NCBI RefSeq assembly: GCF_004784475.1
Contig: NZ_SRRT01000004.1
Span: 372,001-436,000 of the forward strand
Length of the DNA: 64,000 bases
From: Streptomyces bauhiniae
GTDB taxonomy: Bacteria; Actinomycetota; Actinomycetes; Streptomycetales; Streptomycetaceae
Reading direction: 5' to 3'
Below are positions 1 to 8,804 of the stretch, in pieces. The translations under genes and the position numbers were made by a program. Numbering within the stretch: the stretch's first letter is position 1; each line of letters opens with the position of its first letter. Below the pieces are notes generated by a model that was not told the origin of the DNA, made no database searches, and saw nothing but the letters and a program-made list of their open reading frames with translations.

Positions 1-287
1 CCGTAGGTGGTCTCGCGGCTGCCGATGTTGGGCTGGTACTTGACCTTGACGCCCTTGGCCTTGAGGGCCTCGCCGTAGATGTCGGCGAGCAGGATGCTCT
101 CGGCGAAGTTGTTGGAGCCGACGACGACGGTGTCACCGCTCGCCCCGCCTCCGGTCAGCGGGTTGTCGGACTTGCCGTCGTCGGAGGAGCCACAGCCCGC
201 AAGCAGCGTCGTCGCCGCCGCGAGGGCGACCAGCGCCGCCCCTCGGTTCCCCCGGATGGACTTGCTGATGCGGTTGTTGTAAGTCAC
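1..287 (-). CDS. Osmoprotectant (glycine betaine/choline) ABC transporter substrate-binding lipoprotein, N-terminal part
   Basis: Only the first ~95 codons lie in the window; the gene runs off the left edge. From a GTG start the protein has a basic N-terminus, a hydrophobic stretch and a lipobox (LLAGC, Cys near residue 33), so it should be exported and lipid-anchored. The mature start TVVVGSNNFAESILLADIY is typical of the OpuAC/ProX family, which binds quaternary ammonium osmolytes. It is the last gene of a four-gene minus-strand set (ATPase, permease, permease, binding protein), 108 nt after the second permease. The OpuC-like assignment is well supported. Substrate choice among betaine, choline and carnitine cannot be read from this fragment. 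Confidence 0.88.
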   Translation of the reverse strand, partial: MTYNNRISKSIRGNRGAALVALAAATTLLAGCGSSDDGKSDNPLTGGGASGDTVVVGSNNFAESILLADIYGEALKAKGVKVKYQPNIGSRETTY

Positions 288-395
288 CTGTTGATCCAAG
301 CCAGTTCGTGATTTGTCAGTCAAGGGAAGCGAGGTCACCGATTGGCCTCGATCGCGCGTGTTTGTGTCGGGAGCATGAACGCCCCGGCGAAGGGG

Positions 396-1064
396 TCACC
401 CACTGCGCCGGACCCCCGGCGAGACGGTGAGCTTCGACAGCGCCCAGAACACCAGGAGCGTCACCACGGCGAGTCCGGCGACCAGCGTGGCGCCGCCGAC
501 GACCTTCTCGTAGTCCTTCTGGTAGAGCCCGTCGATGATGTACCGGCCGAGCCCGCCGAAGCTGACGTACGCGGCGATGGTCGCCGTGGAGACGATCTGG
601 ACGGCCGCCGTGCGCAGTCCGCCGAGGATCACCGGGAGCGCGACGGGGAGTTCGACCTGGAACAGGATGCGCGGCTCGGTCATGCCCATCCCGCGCGCCG
701 CGTCCACCGGGGACGGGTCGACGGTCTGGATCGCCTCGTAGGTGGTGACGAGGATCGGCGGTACGGCGAGCACCACGAGCGGCACCATCACGGGCAGCGT
801 GCCGAAGCCGAACCAGATGAACAGCAGCACCAGCAGACCGAAGCTGGGCAGCGCCCGGCCGGCCGTGGCCACCATCGACAGGGCGTTGCCGCCGCGCCTC
901 AGGTGCCCGGCGATCAGGCCCACGGGCAGCGCGATGAGCGCGGCGATGGCGAGGGCCTCCAGGGAGTAACCGACGTGCTCCAGCAGGCGGGTGGGGATGC
1001 CGTCGTAGCCGTGCCAGCGGGCGGATTCGGCGAAGAAGGAGTGCGCGAAGTCCAGGACGTTCAC
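396..1064 (-). CDS. Osmoprotectant ABC transporter permease (OpuC/ProW type)
   Basis: Inner-membrane permease of the BPD-transporter-1 fold, about 222 residues with five to six hydrophobic segments. The cytoplasmic EAA-like loop reads DAARGMGMTEPRILFQVELP, then GGLRTAAVQIVSTATIAAYV, characteristic of OpuCB/OpuCD subunits. I chose the GTG at 1064 because GTGA overlaps the stop of the upstream permease by 4 nt (translational coupling); an ATG at 1091 lies inside the preceding gene. It should pair with the other permease and the CBS-domain ATPase to import betaine-like solutes under osmotic stress. Confidence 0.9.
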   Translation of the reverse strand: MNVLDFAHSFFAESARWHGYDGIPTRLLEHVGYSLEALAIAALIALPVGLIAGHLRRGGNALSMVATAGRALPSFGLLVLLFIWFGFGTLPVMVPLVVLAVPPILVTTYEAIQTVDPSPVDAARGMGMTEPRILFQVELPVALPVILGGLRTAAVQIVSTATIAAYVSFGGLGRYIIDGLYQKDYEKVVGGATLVAGLAVVTLLVFWALSKLTVSPGVRRSG

Positions 1065-1714
1065 CGGGCGGCACCCTTCTTCGGCATCCACGGGGTCAGC
1101 AGATTGCGGGTGAGCACCAGCGCCGCGTCGACGAGGATCGCCAACAGGGCTGTGGTCACTACGGAGTTCACCGCGAGTTCCGGCCGGTGGTAGAGGTTGG
1201 CGTCGTTCAGCATGTTGCCGAGCGCGCCCTGGTTGCCGATGAGCATGCCGACGCTGACCAGCGAGATGCTGGACACGGTGGCGACCCTGAGGCCCGCGAT
1301 GATGGCGGGCACGGCGATGGGCAACTGCACCTGGACATAACGCCGTACGGCACCGAGCCCCATCGCCTCGGCGGCGGCCAGGGTCTCCGGGGGCACCGAG
1401 CGGACGCCGTCCACGATGGCGGGGACGAGCACGACCAGGCTGTAGATGGCGAGCGGGATCATCACCGTCATCTCGCTCTGGCCGGTGTAGTCGATGAGGA
1501 TGACGAAGAACGCCAGCGACGGGATCGCGTACAGCACCGTGGTGACGCCCAGGACCGGCGGGTACAGCCAGCGGAAGCGGGCGCAGAGCTGGGCGACGGG
1601 CAGCGAGAGCAGGAGCCCGGCCAGCACCGGCAGCAGCGCTTCGCGCAAGTGCAGGCCGATCAGGCCGAAGTAGCTGTGCTGGAGGTCGCTGGGGAGGTCG
1701 AAGAAGCCGTTCAT
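1061..1714 (-). CDS. Osmoprotectant ABC transporter permease (OpuC/ProW type)
   Basis: A 217-residue integral membrane subunit, paralogous to the next gene. It has an N-terminal hydrophobic segment (LREALLPVLAGLLLSLPVA) and an EAA loop around residues 130-150 (LAAAEAMGLGAVRRYVQVQLP). The ATG overlaps the stop of the ATPase gene (ATGA) and its own stop overlaps the next start (GTGA), so ATPase and both permeases are co-translated. Two different permeases per operon is the usual OpuC layout, unlike ProU with one. Confidence 0.9.
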   Translation of the reverse strand: MNGFFDLPSDLQHSYFGLIGLHLREALLPVLAGLLLSLPVAQLCARFRWLYPPVLGVTTVLYAIPSLAFFVILIDYTGQSEMTVMIPLAIYSLVVLVPAIVDGVRSVPPETLAAAEAMGLGAVRRYVQVQLPIAVPAIIAGLRVATVSSISLVSVGMLIGNQGALGNMLNDANLYHRPELAVNSVVTTALLAILVDAALVLTRNLLTPWMPKKGAAR

Positions 1715-2835
1715 CCGGCCGCCGTCACCTCCGGACGGTCCTCGGTGTGCGCGGTGCGGATGGCCTCGCCGATCGCCGCCTGCGAGACCACGCCGACCGC
1801 GCGTCCCTCGCCGTCGACGGCCACGGCCCAGCCGGTCGGCGACAGCACGGCGCCGTCGAGCGCGGTGCGCAGCGAGTCCGTACCCGGCCGGAACGGCCTG
1901 CCGTGCGACAGGAGTCGAGCCGTGTCGATGGCATCCGCGCTGAGCGCGCCCGGCTCGCCCCAGCCGAGCGGGCGGCCGTCGGCGTCGGTGACGAGCAGGT
2001 ACGGGGCGCCGCCACGCGGGGTGAGCCGGGCGGCGTCGGCGTCCACGGGGACGATCGGCCCGGTCTCCAGCTCCAGCGCGTCGGACGGGAAGAAGGACAG
2101 TCGGCGGATGCCCCGGTCGGCGCCGAGGAAGTCCTCCACGAAGGGGTCGGCGGGCGCGGTGAGCAGTTCGGCGGGCGGCGCGAACTGGGCGAGGTGACCG
2201 CCGGTGCGCAGCACGGCGACCATGGTGCCGAGCTTCACGGCCTCGTCGATGTCATGGGTGACGAAGACGATGGTCTTGCCCAACTCGTCCTGGATACGCA
2301 GCAGTTCGTCCTGGAGTCCCTTGCGGACCACCGGGTCGACGGCGGAGAACGGCTCGTCCATGAGGAGGACCGGCGGGTCGGCGGCGAGCGCCCGGGCCAC
2401 ACCGACGCGCTGCTGCTGGCCGCCGGAGAGCTGGTAGGGGTAACGCTTGGCGAGCGAACTGTCCAGCCCCACCCGCTCCATCAGCTCGGCCGCGCGCTCG
2501 CGGGCCTTGCCCTTGCTCCAGCCGAGGAGGCGGGGCACGGTGACGATGTTGTCGATGATGGTGCGGTGCTGGAAGAGCCCGGCGTTCTGGATGACGTAAC
2601 CCATGGACCGGCGCAGGGAGTTGACGGGCTGCTGCCGGATGTCGGCGCCGTCGAGGAGGATGCTGCCCTCGCTGGGCTCCACCATCCTGTTGATCATCCG
2701 CAGGGTGGTCGTCTTGCCGCAGCCGGAGGGGCCGACGAGGACGGTGATCGCGCGGTCCGGTATGTCGAGCGACAGCCGGTCGACCGCGACCGTGCCGTCC
2801 GGGTATCGCTTGGTGACTGAATCTATCCGTATCAA
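1711..2835 (-). CDS. Osmoprotectant ABC transporter ATP-binding protein with C-terminal CBS region
   Basis: ATPase that energises the betaine-type importer. An N-terminal ABC domain has Walker A GPSGCGKTT, Q-loop VIQNAGLF, signature LSGGQQQRVG and Walker B PVLLMDEPF. About 120 more residues follow with two CBS-like stretches (for example SPTGWAVAVDGEGRAVGVVSQ), the ionic-strength-sensing module of OpuA/OpuC ATPases. The start is uncertain. I favour TTG at 2835, where IRIDSVTKRYPDG begins the ABC fold (374 residues); a longer frame reaches 2910 but its N-terminus has no family character. First gene of the operon; its promoter should lie in 2836-3058. Confidence 0.9.
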   Translation of the reverse strand: MIRIDSVTKRYPDGTVAVDRLSLDIPDRAITVLVGPSGCGKTTTLRMINRMVEPSEGSILLDGADIRQQPVNSLRRSMGYVIQNAGLFQHRTIIDNIVTVPRLLGWSKGKARERAAELMERVGLDSSLAKRYPYQLSGGQQQRVGVARALAADPPVLLMDEPFSAVDPVVRKGLQDELLRIQDELGKTIVFVTHDIDEAVKLGTMVAVLRTGGHLAQFAPPAELLTAPADPFVEDFLGADRGIRRLSFFPSDALELETGPIVPVDADAARLTPRGGAPYLLVTDADGRPLGWGEPGALSADAIDTARLLSHGRPFRPGTDSLRTALDGAVLSPTGWAVAVDGEGRAVGVVSQAAIGEAIRTAHTEDRPEVTAAG

Positions 2836-3058
2836 AACGCCGCGCGCCCTTCGGTTGGCAGGAGTGCCTGGACCGCGCCGGCCGAGTCCAGTCGGCACGA
2901 GCCACGCCACCCGGAGAACGCCAAAGGGCGACCGGACCGGGCGCGGGCGCGCACACCCGTGGTCGTGCCACGGCCGGACGGTCCCAATGAATCGGGAGGC
3001 TGCTACCCAGCCACGGCCGATCCATTCATCCGATCATGTGACTCCGCTCATACACATA

Positions 3059-3101
3059 CGCCGATGCCCACCCGTCGCTTCCGGACAGGTGGGCATCGGC
3101 G
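3059..3101 (-). terminator. Perfect 14-bp inverted repeat downstream of msrB
   Basis: Arms at 3059-3072 and 3088-3101 are exactly complementary, with a 15-nt loop. It starts 10 nt after the msrB stop on the minus strand and precedes the osmoprotectant operon, so it probably ends murC-msrB transcription. There is no clear U-run, which is common for Streptomyces terminators. Confidence 0.7.
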
Positions 3102-3110
3102 AAGCCGGAA

Positions 3111-3518
3111 TCAGCCCTCTTCGGGGGTGAGGCGCAGCGAGATGCTGTTGATGCAGTAGCGCTGGTCGGTGGGCGTGGGGTAGCCCTCGCCCTCGAAGAC
3201 ATGGCCGAGGTGGGAGCCGCAGTTGGAGCAGCGGACCTCGGTGCGGACCATCCCGTGCGAGCGGTCCTCGATCAGCTCGACCGCGTCGGTGTCCTTCGGG
3301 TCGAAGAAGGACGGCCAGCCGCAGTGCGAGGCGAACTTGGTGTCCGAGGTGAACAGATCGGCGCCGCAGGCCCGGCAGGAGTAGACACCCTCGGTCTTGG
3401 TGTCCGTGTACTCACCGGTGAAGGCGGGTTCGGTGCCCGCCTGCCGCAGCACCGTGTACTCGGCCGGGCTCAGCTCCGCCCGCCACTGCTCGTCCGGCTT
3501 CTCGACGTCGTACGCCAT
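3111..3518 (-). CDS. msrB: Peptide-methionine (R)-S-oxide reductase MsrB
   Basis: Cytoplasmic repair enzyme that reduces methionine-R-sulfoxide in proteins, recycled by thioredoxin. The 135 residues form a complete MsrB domain. Zinc-binding pairs are Cys48/Cys51 and Cys97/Cys100; HCGWPSF carries the probable resolving Cys66; RYCINS carries the catalytic Cys122. It follows murC by 14 nt on the same strand and is probably co-transcribed with it. Confidence 0.97.
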   Translation of the reverse strand: MAYDVEKPDEQWRAELSPAEYTVLRQAGTEPAFTGEYTDTKTEGVYSCRACGADLFTSDTKFASHCGWPSFFDPKDTDAVELIEDRSHGMVRTEVRCSNCGSHLGHVFEGEGYPTPTDQRYCINSISLRLTPEEG

Positions 3519-3532
3519 GAGGATCAGCCCCT

Positions 3533-4924
3533 TTACTTCTGCGACAGGCGGTCCAGGATCAGCGGGCCCAGGTCGGTGACGTCACCCGCGCCCATGGTGA
3601 GAACGAGATCACCGGGCTTCGCCATTCCCGCGACGACCTCGGGGATGTCCGCCTTGTCGTGCACGGCGGTGACGTCCGCGCCGGCCGCGCGGGCGGCCTC
3701 GATGATCAGCGCGCTGGTGATGCCGGGGATCGGGTCCTCGCGGGCCGGGTAGATGTCGAGCACCACGGAGGCGTCCGCGAGGGCGAGCGCCTGGCCCATC
3801 TCCTTGCCCAGCTCCTGGGTGCGGGAGAACAGGTGCGGCTGGAAGACGACGAGGATGCGGCGGTCGTCCCCGGCGGCGCCGCGCATGGCCTCCAGGTCGG
3901 CGGTCATCTCCGTGGGGTGGTGGGCGTAGGAGTCGATCACCTGGACGCCCGCCTCCTCGCCCTTGAGCTGCAGGCGCCGCTTGACGCCGGTGTACGCGGC
4001 GAGGGCGGGGGCCAGCTCGTCGGCGGGGAGGCCGAGGGCGGCGCCGGCGGCGAGCGCGGCGACGGCATTGAGCGCGTAGTGGCGGCCGGGGACGGAGACG
4101 GCGAAGGTCAGCTCGCGGCCGTCCAGCAGTACGGTGACCTGGCTCTTCAGTCCCTGCGGGACGATCTTCAGGACCCGTACGTCGGCGTCCTCGGCCTCGC
4201 CGTAGGTCACCGTCTGCACACCGGTGACGCGGCGGGTCAGCTCGCGGGCGCCCTCGTGGTCGGCGGAGATCACCAGGGTGCCGCCGGGGACGATCTTCTG
4301 GGCGAAGGTCTCGAAGGACTCGTAGATCTCGTCCATCGACGCGTAGTTCGCGTGGTGGTCCAGCTCGACGTTGAGGACGATGGCGACCTCGGGGGCGTAC
4401 TTGTGGAAGCTGCGGTCGCTTTCGTCCGCCTCGGCCACGAAGATCTCGCCCTCGCCGTGCAGGGCGTTGGAACCGGGCGCGTCCAGGTCGCCGCCGATGG
4501 CGTACGAGGGCTGCGCGCCCAGCTCGGTCAGGGAGACCGCGAGCATCGAGGTGGTGGTGGTCTTGCCGTGCGTACCGGCCACCGCGATCGGCCGCAGGCC
4601 CTCCATCAGCGCGGCGAGCGCGTCGGAGCGGTGCACCACGGGGATGCCCAGTTCGGCGGCGCGGGCCAGCTCGGGGTTGTCCTGCCGGATCGCGGAGGAG
4701 ACGACGACACAGCTCGCGTCGTCCGCGAGGTGCCCGGCGGCGTGCCCGATGTGCACGGTCGCCCCGTGCGCCCGCAGCGCCGCCGCGGTCGCGGACTCCT
4801 TGGCATCACTCCCCGCCACCCGCGCCCCCCGCTGAGCCAGGATCTTGGCGATCCCCGACATCCCGGCCCCCCCGATCCCGATGAAGTGCGGTCGGTCCAT
4901 GGCGATAGGAAGGCCGGGTGCCAT
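3533..4924 (-). CDS. murC: UDP-N-acetylmuramate--L-alanine ligase MurC
   Basis: Essential cytoplasmic peptidoglycan enzyme that ligates L-Ala to UDP-MurNAc using ATP. About 463 residues: N-terminal UDP-binding Rossmann part with IGIGGAGMSGIA (15-26), the Mur-ligase ATP loop GTHGKTTTT (117-125), and the Mur C-terminal domain with the conserved YAHHPTE. I took the ATG at 4924 (MAPGLPIAMD); an in-frame ATG at 4939 is possible. It stands outside a dcw cluster here and is followed by msrB. Confidence 0.96.
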   Translation of the reverse strand: MAPGLPIAMDRPHFIGIGGAGMSGIAKILAQRGARVAGSDAKESATAAALRAHGATVHIGHAAGHLADDASCVVVSSAIRQDNPELARAAELGIPVVHRSDALAALMEGLRPIAVAGTHGKTTTTSMLAVSLTELGAQPSYAIGGDLDAPGSNALHGEGEIFVAEADESDRSFHKYAPEVAIVLNVELDHHANYASMDEIYESFETFAQKIVPGGTLVISADHEGARELTRRVTGVQTVTYGEAEDADVRVLKIVPQGLKSQVTVLLDGRELTFAVSVPGRHYALNAVAALAAGAALGLPADELAPALAAYTGVKRRLQLKGEEAGVQVIDSYAHHPTEMTADLEAMRGAAGDDRRILVVFQPHLFSRTQELGKEMGQALALADASVVLDIYPAREDPIPGITSALIIEAARAAGADVTAVHDKADIPEVVAGMAKPGDLVLTMGAGDVTDLGPLILDRLSQK

Positions 4925-5561
4925 GCGTTCTTCTCCCATATACGAGCGAGCCAGAGGATGCCCACCCTATGCGCTGCTCCGCCCCGTCCCGCACCCCGGC
5001 CGGGGGCGCGCCGGTCGGCGGGCGTGCCGACCGGCCCTGGGCGGGGGGCGCCGCTCCGCGAACCGCGCGCTTGCCGCGTGCCGCGTGCCGCGTGCCGCTG
5101 ACCGCACCCCGGCCCGGGGGGCGCGCCGGTGGGCGAGCGTGCCGATCGGTCACGGGTGGGGGGTCGGCCCGGGGGACCGCGCGCTTGCCGCGTGCCGCTG
5201 ACCGCATCCTGTGGGTGGGGAATGCCGACCGGGCACGGGTGCCGAGCACCGTCGAGGGCCGGGCGGCGCCGGCCAGTAGCGTGCGACTCACGCCTCCGGG
5301 CCGCTACCGAAGCGGAGGGCGCCGAGCGGACACGGCGTGCGGAGTCGGCGCGGCGGATGCCGGGCGCCCGGCACGGCGAGTCGGCGGGCGCGGGGCGCGG
5401 CCCCGCAGGACAGGGGGCCGCGCCCCGGGACGGCGATGTGCGGCTTCGCTTCGAGATGCCGGACGCGCCGCCTGCCGCTGAGGCCGACGCGGCCGCGCAC
5501 CGGGCGCCCCCGCGCTACCCGGTGTCGAACAGCCGCCGAAGCCCCGCCGGGCCCCGCAGGG
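4925..5561. other. GC-extreme intergenic region, no supported gene
   Basis: A 637-bp gap between the start of murC and the end of the UspA-like gene. All frames here are Arg/Gly/Pro/Ala-rich without recognisable domains, and no convincing start with ribosome binding site was found. The left part holds the degenerate direct repeat described separately; the right part (about 5300-5560) shows nothing I can name. The murC promoter should lie near 4925-4990. Confidence 0.7.
4991..5240. repeat. Degenerate direct repeat of about 110 bp (two units plus a partial third)
   Basis: Unit 1 spans roughly 4991-5103 and unit 2 roughly 5103-5206. Both begin with a CCCCGGCC(C)GGGGG core, continue through GCGCGCCGGT and a CGTGCCGA(C/T)CGG stretch, and end with CCGCGCGCTTGCCGCGTGCCG followed by CTGACCGCA. 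In unit 1 a 7-mer (GCCGCGT) is expanded to three tandem copies at 5073-5095. A partial third copy (GTGGGTGGGG...GCCGACCGGGCACGGGT) follows at about 5211-5240. Seen by eye; unit borders are approximate. Confidence 0.65.
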
Positions 5562-6035
5562 CTACGCCTTGCTGTGCGAGAACAGCTTCAGGACCGGGAC
5601 TCCGACCTTGTGGCGGGCTCGGGAGGCCCAGTCTCGGTGGAAGAACTCCTCGACGTAGTGGGGGTCGGTGAGGACGATGACCTCGTCGGCGTGGACCTCC
5701 GCGACGAGGGACTTGAGCGCCTCCAGCGGGTGGTTCTCGACGAGCCTTCCCTCGGCCCGGCTCCCGGCGGCGCGCAGCGCCGTCAGGGAGACCTCCAGGG
5801 CCTTCTCCCCCACGCTCCGCGCGTCCGTGCCCTCGGGCGTCTCCCCCTCGTGCACGGCCTCGTCCAGCTCACCGAGGGCGATGTCGTCGATGGCCCGCAG
5901 CAGCCGGTCCGCCTGGTCACCGCGCGGCTGGAGCAGTACGTGGAAGAAGACCGGCTCGTCCCCGTGCAAGGTCGTCACGAACTCCACGTCGGCCGACGTC
6001 AGGGCTTTCTCGATCATCAGAACGCTTGTGAACAC
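5562..6035 (-). CDS. Small conserved UspA-like protein of unknown function
   Basis: A 157-residue soluble protein. The N-terminus gives a beta strand then FHVLLQPRGDQADRLLRAID; the C-terminal half (ADEVIVLTDPHYVEEFFHRDWASRARHKVGVPVLKLF) has the alternating strand/helix pattern and terminal VPVLKL strand of universal-stress (HUP-fold) proteins. Close homologues are, in my memory, widespread in Streptomyces and sometimes labelled indole-3-glycerol phosphate synthase, which this sequence does not support. The GTG at 6035 has GAGG six nt upstream. No nucleotide-binding GxxGxxxG loop is visible, so ATP binding is doubtful. Confidence 0.75.
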   Translation of the reverse strand: MFTSVLMIEKALTSADVEFVTTLHGDEPVFFHVLLQPRGDQADRLLRAIDDIALGELDEAVHEGETPEGTDARSVGEKALEVSLTALRAAGSRAEGRLVENHPLEALKSLVAEVHADEVIVLTDPHYVEEFFHRDWASRARHKVGVPVLKLFSHSKA

Positions 6036-6191
6036 CAGCCGCCTCTTCTCCCTCGAGGGTCCTCGTGACCCTCTGTCCTCCGTTGGCCCGAACAGGGCCT
6101 GCGGAAACCATCCTGCCCCGTTACCGCACGGGGAGTACCGGGACTAAGTGTGCCCCCCGGAAGCTAAACGGAACGGTAGATTCCGCTGTTT

Positions 6192-6986
6192 TCAGGGTCG
6201 GCGGTACCGCCCGAACAGAAATCCGTCCTCCTCCAGCAGCGAAGCGAGCGCGAACCGGCGCGGCACGGAGACACCCGGACCACCCGCGATGCGCTGCGCG
6301 TCCCCCGCCGTGAGCATGGGCGACAGCGTCAGGCACAGCTCGTCCAGCACCCCCGCCGCGACCAGTTGCCCCAGCAGCCGCGGCCCGCCCTCGGTGAGCT
6401 GACGGACGTACCCGAGCCCGGTGAGCGCCGCCACGGCCCGTACGGGATCGACCCGCCGCCCCTCCCCCGCGACGACCACCCGCGCCCCGGCCCGCTCGGC
6501 GGCGGCCACCCGGTCGGCGGGCGCGTCCGCACCGGTGAGGACGACCGTCGGGACCAGCGGCGAGGTGTACAGCGGAAGCGAGAAGTCCAGGTCGAGACTG
6601 CCCGACACCACCGCGATCGCCGGAGCCGGCCCCTGCCCCGCCGCCTCCCGCGCCGCCGCGAACTCGGTACGGGCGCGAGCGGGCCGGTACCCCTCCTGCC
6701 GAACCGTTTCCGCACCGACCAGCACCACATCCGCGAGCGCCCGCAGCGTGCCGAAGACGCGCATGTCGGCCGCGCAGGAGATGGGCTGGGAGCGCCCGTC
6801 GTGCTGGGCAGCGCCGTCGAGCGTGGAGACCATGTTGGCCCGCAGCCAGGTGCGGGGGCCTCCGTCACCGGAGGTGGGATACGCGTAGGCGGCGGCCAGT
6901 TCGGCCAGACTCCACTCACCGGTCCGCTCACCCTGATCGAGGGCCCGAGCTGCTGTTTCGTCGGTCACAGGGAACAGGCGTCGCAT
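6192..6986 (-). CDS. RibD C-terminal (dihydrofolate reductase-fold) pyrimidine reductase-like protein
   Basis: A 264-residue protein matching the NADPH-dependent reductase half of RibD. It has NMVSTLDGAAQHDGRSQPIS near residue 51, ADVVLVGAETVRQEGY near 86 and a C-terminal LTEGGPRLLGQLVAAGVLDELCLTLSP, all hallmarks of the family acting on 5-amino-6-ribosylamino-uracil phosphate. There is no deaminase domain and no other riboflavin gene nearby, so it may be a stand-alone reductase with a different substrate. Divergent from the ZapE-like gene, only 36 bp between starts. Confidence 0.87.
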   Translation of the reverse strand: MRRLFPVTDETAARALDQGERTGEWSLAELAAAYAYPTSGDGGPRTWLRANMVSTLDGAAQHDGRSQPISCAADMRVFGTLRALADVVLVGAETVRQEGYRPARARTEFAAAREAAGQGPAPAIAVVSGSLDLDFSLPLYTSPLVPTVVLTGADAPADRVAAAERAGARVVVAGEGRRVDPVRAVAALTGLGYVRQLTEGGPRLLGQLVAAGVLDELCLTLSPMLTAGDAQRIAGGPGVSVPRRFALASLLEEDGFLFGRYRRP

Positions 6987-7022
6987 TCGTGCAGTGTGAC
7001 ATGGCGATTAGCATGGGTAACC

Positions 7023-8117
7023 GTGTCCTCCACCGCAGCCTCCGGCTCCACCCCGCTGACCGACGCCGGTCCGCTGTCCCTGTGCGCGCGTGAGCCGCAC
7101 GTCCCGGCCGACCGCCTGGTCGCCGAGATGGTGCCGCCGCCCCGCTTCGACTCGGTGCGTTTCGCCACGTACATCCCGGACCCGAACCAGCCCAGCCAGA
7201 CCGACGCGGTCGGCGTACTGGAGGGCTTCGCGGCGGGACTCGGCGGCGCCCGCCCCGGCGAGGGCAAGCGGGGCCTGTTCGGCTTGGGCCGCGCGAAGGC
7301 GAAGGCCCCGGCCGGCCCGCGCGGTGTCTACCTGGACGGCGGCTACGGCGTCGGCAAGACCCACCTGCTCGCCTCGCTCTGGCACGCCACCCCCGCCGAG
7401 CCCTCCCGCAAGGCGTTCGGCACCTTCGTGGAGCTGACCAACCTGGTGGGCGCCCTCGGCTTCCAGCAGACGGTGAGGACGCTCTCCGGCCACGCCTTGC
7501 TGTGCATCGACGAGTTCGAGCTGGACGACCCCGGCGACACGGTGCTGGTCTCCAGCCTGCTCGGCAAGCTGGTCGAGGCGGGCGTGGCGCTGGCCGCCAC
7601 CTCCAACACGCTGCCCGGCAAGCTGGGCGAGGGCCGGTTCGCCGCGGCCGACTTCCTGCGTGAGATCCAGGGCCTGTCCGCCCACTTCCGCGCCCTGCGC
7701 ATCGACGGCGAGGACTACCGCCACCGCGGTCTGCCCCAGGCCCCGGCGCCGTACACCGACGAGCAGGTCACCAAGGCCGCGTACCGCGCCGAGGGCGCCT
7801 CGCTGGACGCCTTCCCGCGGCTCCTGGAGCACCTGGCGAAGGTGCACCCCAGCCGGTACGGCGCGCTGACCGACGAGGTCCGCGCGGTCTGCCTCACCGA
7901 CGTACGGCCGGTGCCGGACCAGTCGACGGCGCTGCGCCTGGTGGTGCTGGCCGACCGGCTCTACGACCGCGAGGTCCCGGTACTGGCCTCCGGTCTGCCC
8001 TTCGACCAGTTGTTCAGCGAGGAGATGCTGAACGGCGGCTACCGCAAGAAGTACTTCCGCGCGATCTCCCGGCTCACCGCGCTGGCGCGCGACGCCAAGC
8101 CCCTGGTGACGGAGTAA
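7023..8117 (+). CDS. zapE: ZapE/AFG1-like P-loop ATPase
   Basis: About 364 residues from the GTG at 7023 (VSSTAASGSTPL). The AFG1/ZapE fold is evident from YLDGGYGVGKTHLLASLWH (Walker A), LLCIDEFELDDPGD (Walker B) and sensor-1 LAATSNTLPGKLGEGRF. E. coli ZapE acts at the division site on FtsZ and yeast Afg1 in mitochondrial protein quality control; the actinobacterial role is not established. The open frame extends far upstream, overlapping the divergent reductase gene, but that part has no family character. A strong intrinsic terminator follows 39 nt after the stop. Confidence 0.88.
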   Translation: MSSTAASGSTPLTDAGPLSLCAREPHVPADRLVAEMVPPPRFDSVRFATYIPDPNQPSQTDAVGVLEGFAAGLGGARPGEGKRGLFGLGRAKAKAPAGPRGVYLDGGYGVGKTHLLASLWHATPAEPSRKAFGTFVELTNLVGALGFQQTVRTLSGHALLCIDEFELDDPGDTVLVSSLLGKLVEAGVALAATSNTLPGKLGEGRFAAADFLREIQGLSAHFRALRIDGEDYRHRGLPQAPAPYTDEQVTKAAYRAEGASLDAFPRLLEHLAKVHPSRYGALTDEVRAVCLTDVRPVPDQSTALRLVVLADRLYDREVPVLASGLPFDQLFSEEMLNGGYRKKYFRAISRLTALARDAKPLVTE

Positions 8118-8156
8118 CAGACCGGCCGCCCTGTTTCTGATATCCCATCAACTTAT

Positions 8157-8197
8157 GCGGGTCAAGAGCTGATTTCAGCCGCTTGACCCGCTTTTTT
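8157..8197 (+). terminator. Intrinsic terminator after the ZapE-like gene
   Basis: A perfect 10-bp stem (GCGGGTCAAG at 8157-8166 pairing with 8182-8191), a 15-nt loop and a run of six T at 8192-8197. A textbook rho-independent terminator, the clearest in the window. Confidence 0.93.
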
Positions 8198-8327
8198 CAC
8201 GCTTCCTGCGGCACGTAACCCGCCGTTAACCCTGCAAAGCATCTCGCCGGGTTAACGTGTTTCTTGACCATCCATTGACCAATGCTTGGCGCGTACAAGA
8301 GACGTGGGATTCCGCAGGGGGGTGCGC

Positions 8328-8726
8328 ATGTCCCGAGGCAGGACGCTCGGCGCGGTGCTCGCCCTGTTCGCGGTCGCGCTGCTCTCCCTCCAGCTCTTCG
8401 CGCCCTCCGGACCCTTCGCCACCGCACATACGCTCGGTGAGGCAAAGGCCAACGACGCGCCGGGGATCGTCCTCGTCGCCCAGCCCGCGGGCGAAGGCGC
8501 GGACCTCGTCCGCGAACCCCGCCGCTCCAAGACGCCGCCGGTCGCCGCCCATGCCGACCGGCACCGCCAGCGCGGCGCCGCGCCCACTCCCGCGCCCGAG
8601 CGCCCGCTCATATCCCGGCGGCCGGCCGAACCCGCACCGCCCGCGCGGTCCGGTGCTCCCGACGCCGGCGTCACGAGATCCTCCGGAGCCCATTCCACGG
8701 CAGTCCTTCAGGTCTTCCGCTGCTGA
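8328..8726 (+). CDS. Small secreted or membrane-anchored protein of unknown function
   Basis: A 132-residue protein from the ATG at 8328, preceded by AGGGGGG at 8316-8322. Residues about 5-30 (TLGAVLALFAVALLSLQLFAPS) form a signal peptide or single membrane anchor. The rest is low-complexity Pro/Ala/Arg-rich with no domain I recognise, ending in a lone Cys (QVFRC). It lies 78 bp before the carbonic anhydrase gene and may share its transcript. Function unknown. Confidence 0.65.
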   Translation: MSRGRTLGAVLALFAVALLSLQLFAPSGPFATAHTLGEAKANDAPGIVLVAQPAGEGADLVREPRRSKTPPVAAHADRHRQRGAAPTPAPERPLISRRPAEPAPPARSGAPDAGVTRSSGAHSTAVLQVFRC

Positions 8727-8804
8727 CGGGCGGGCTCGCTCCCCCCACCACAGTCGTGCAAGCCCGACGCGCCGTCGAGGCGCGCCAGGAGGAGTCCAGA
8801 CATC

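Noticed and set aside
5300..5560. Possible small genes in the murC/UspA-like gap
   Set aside because: Every frame is Arg/Gly/Pro-rich, with no good start site and no similarity to known small proteins.
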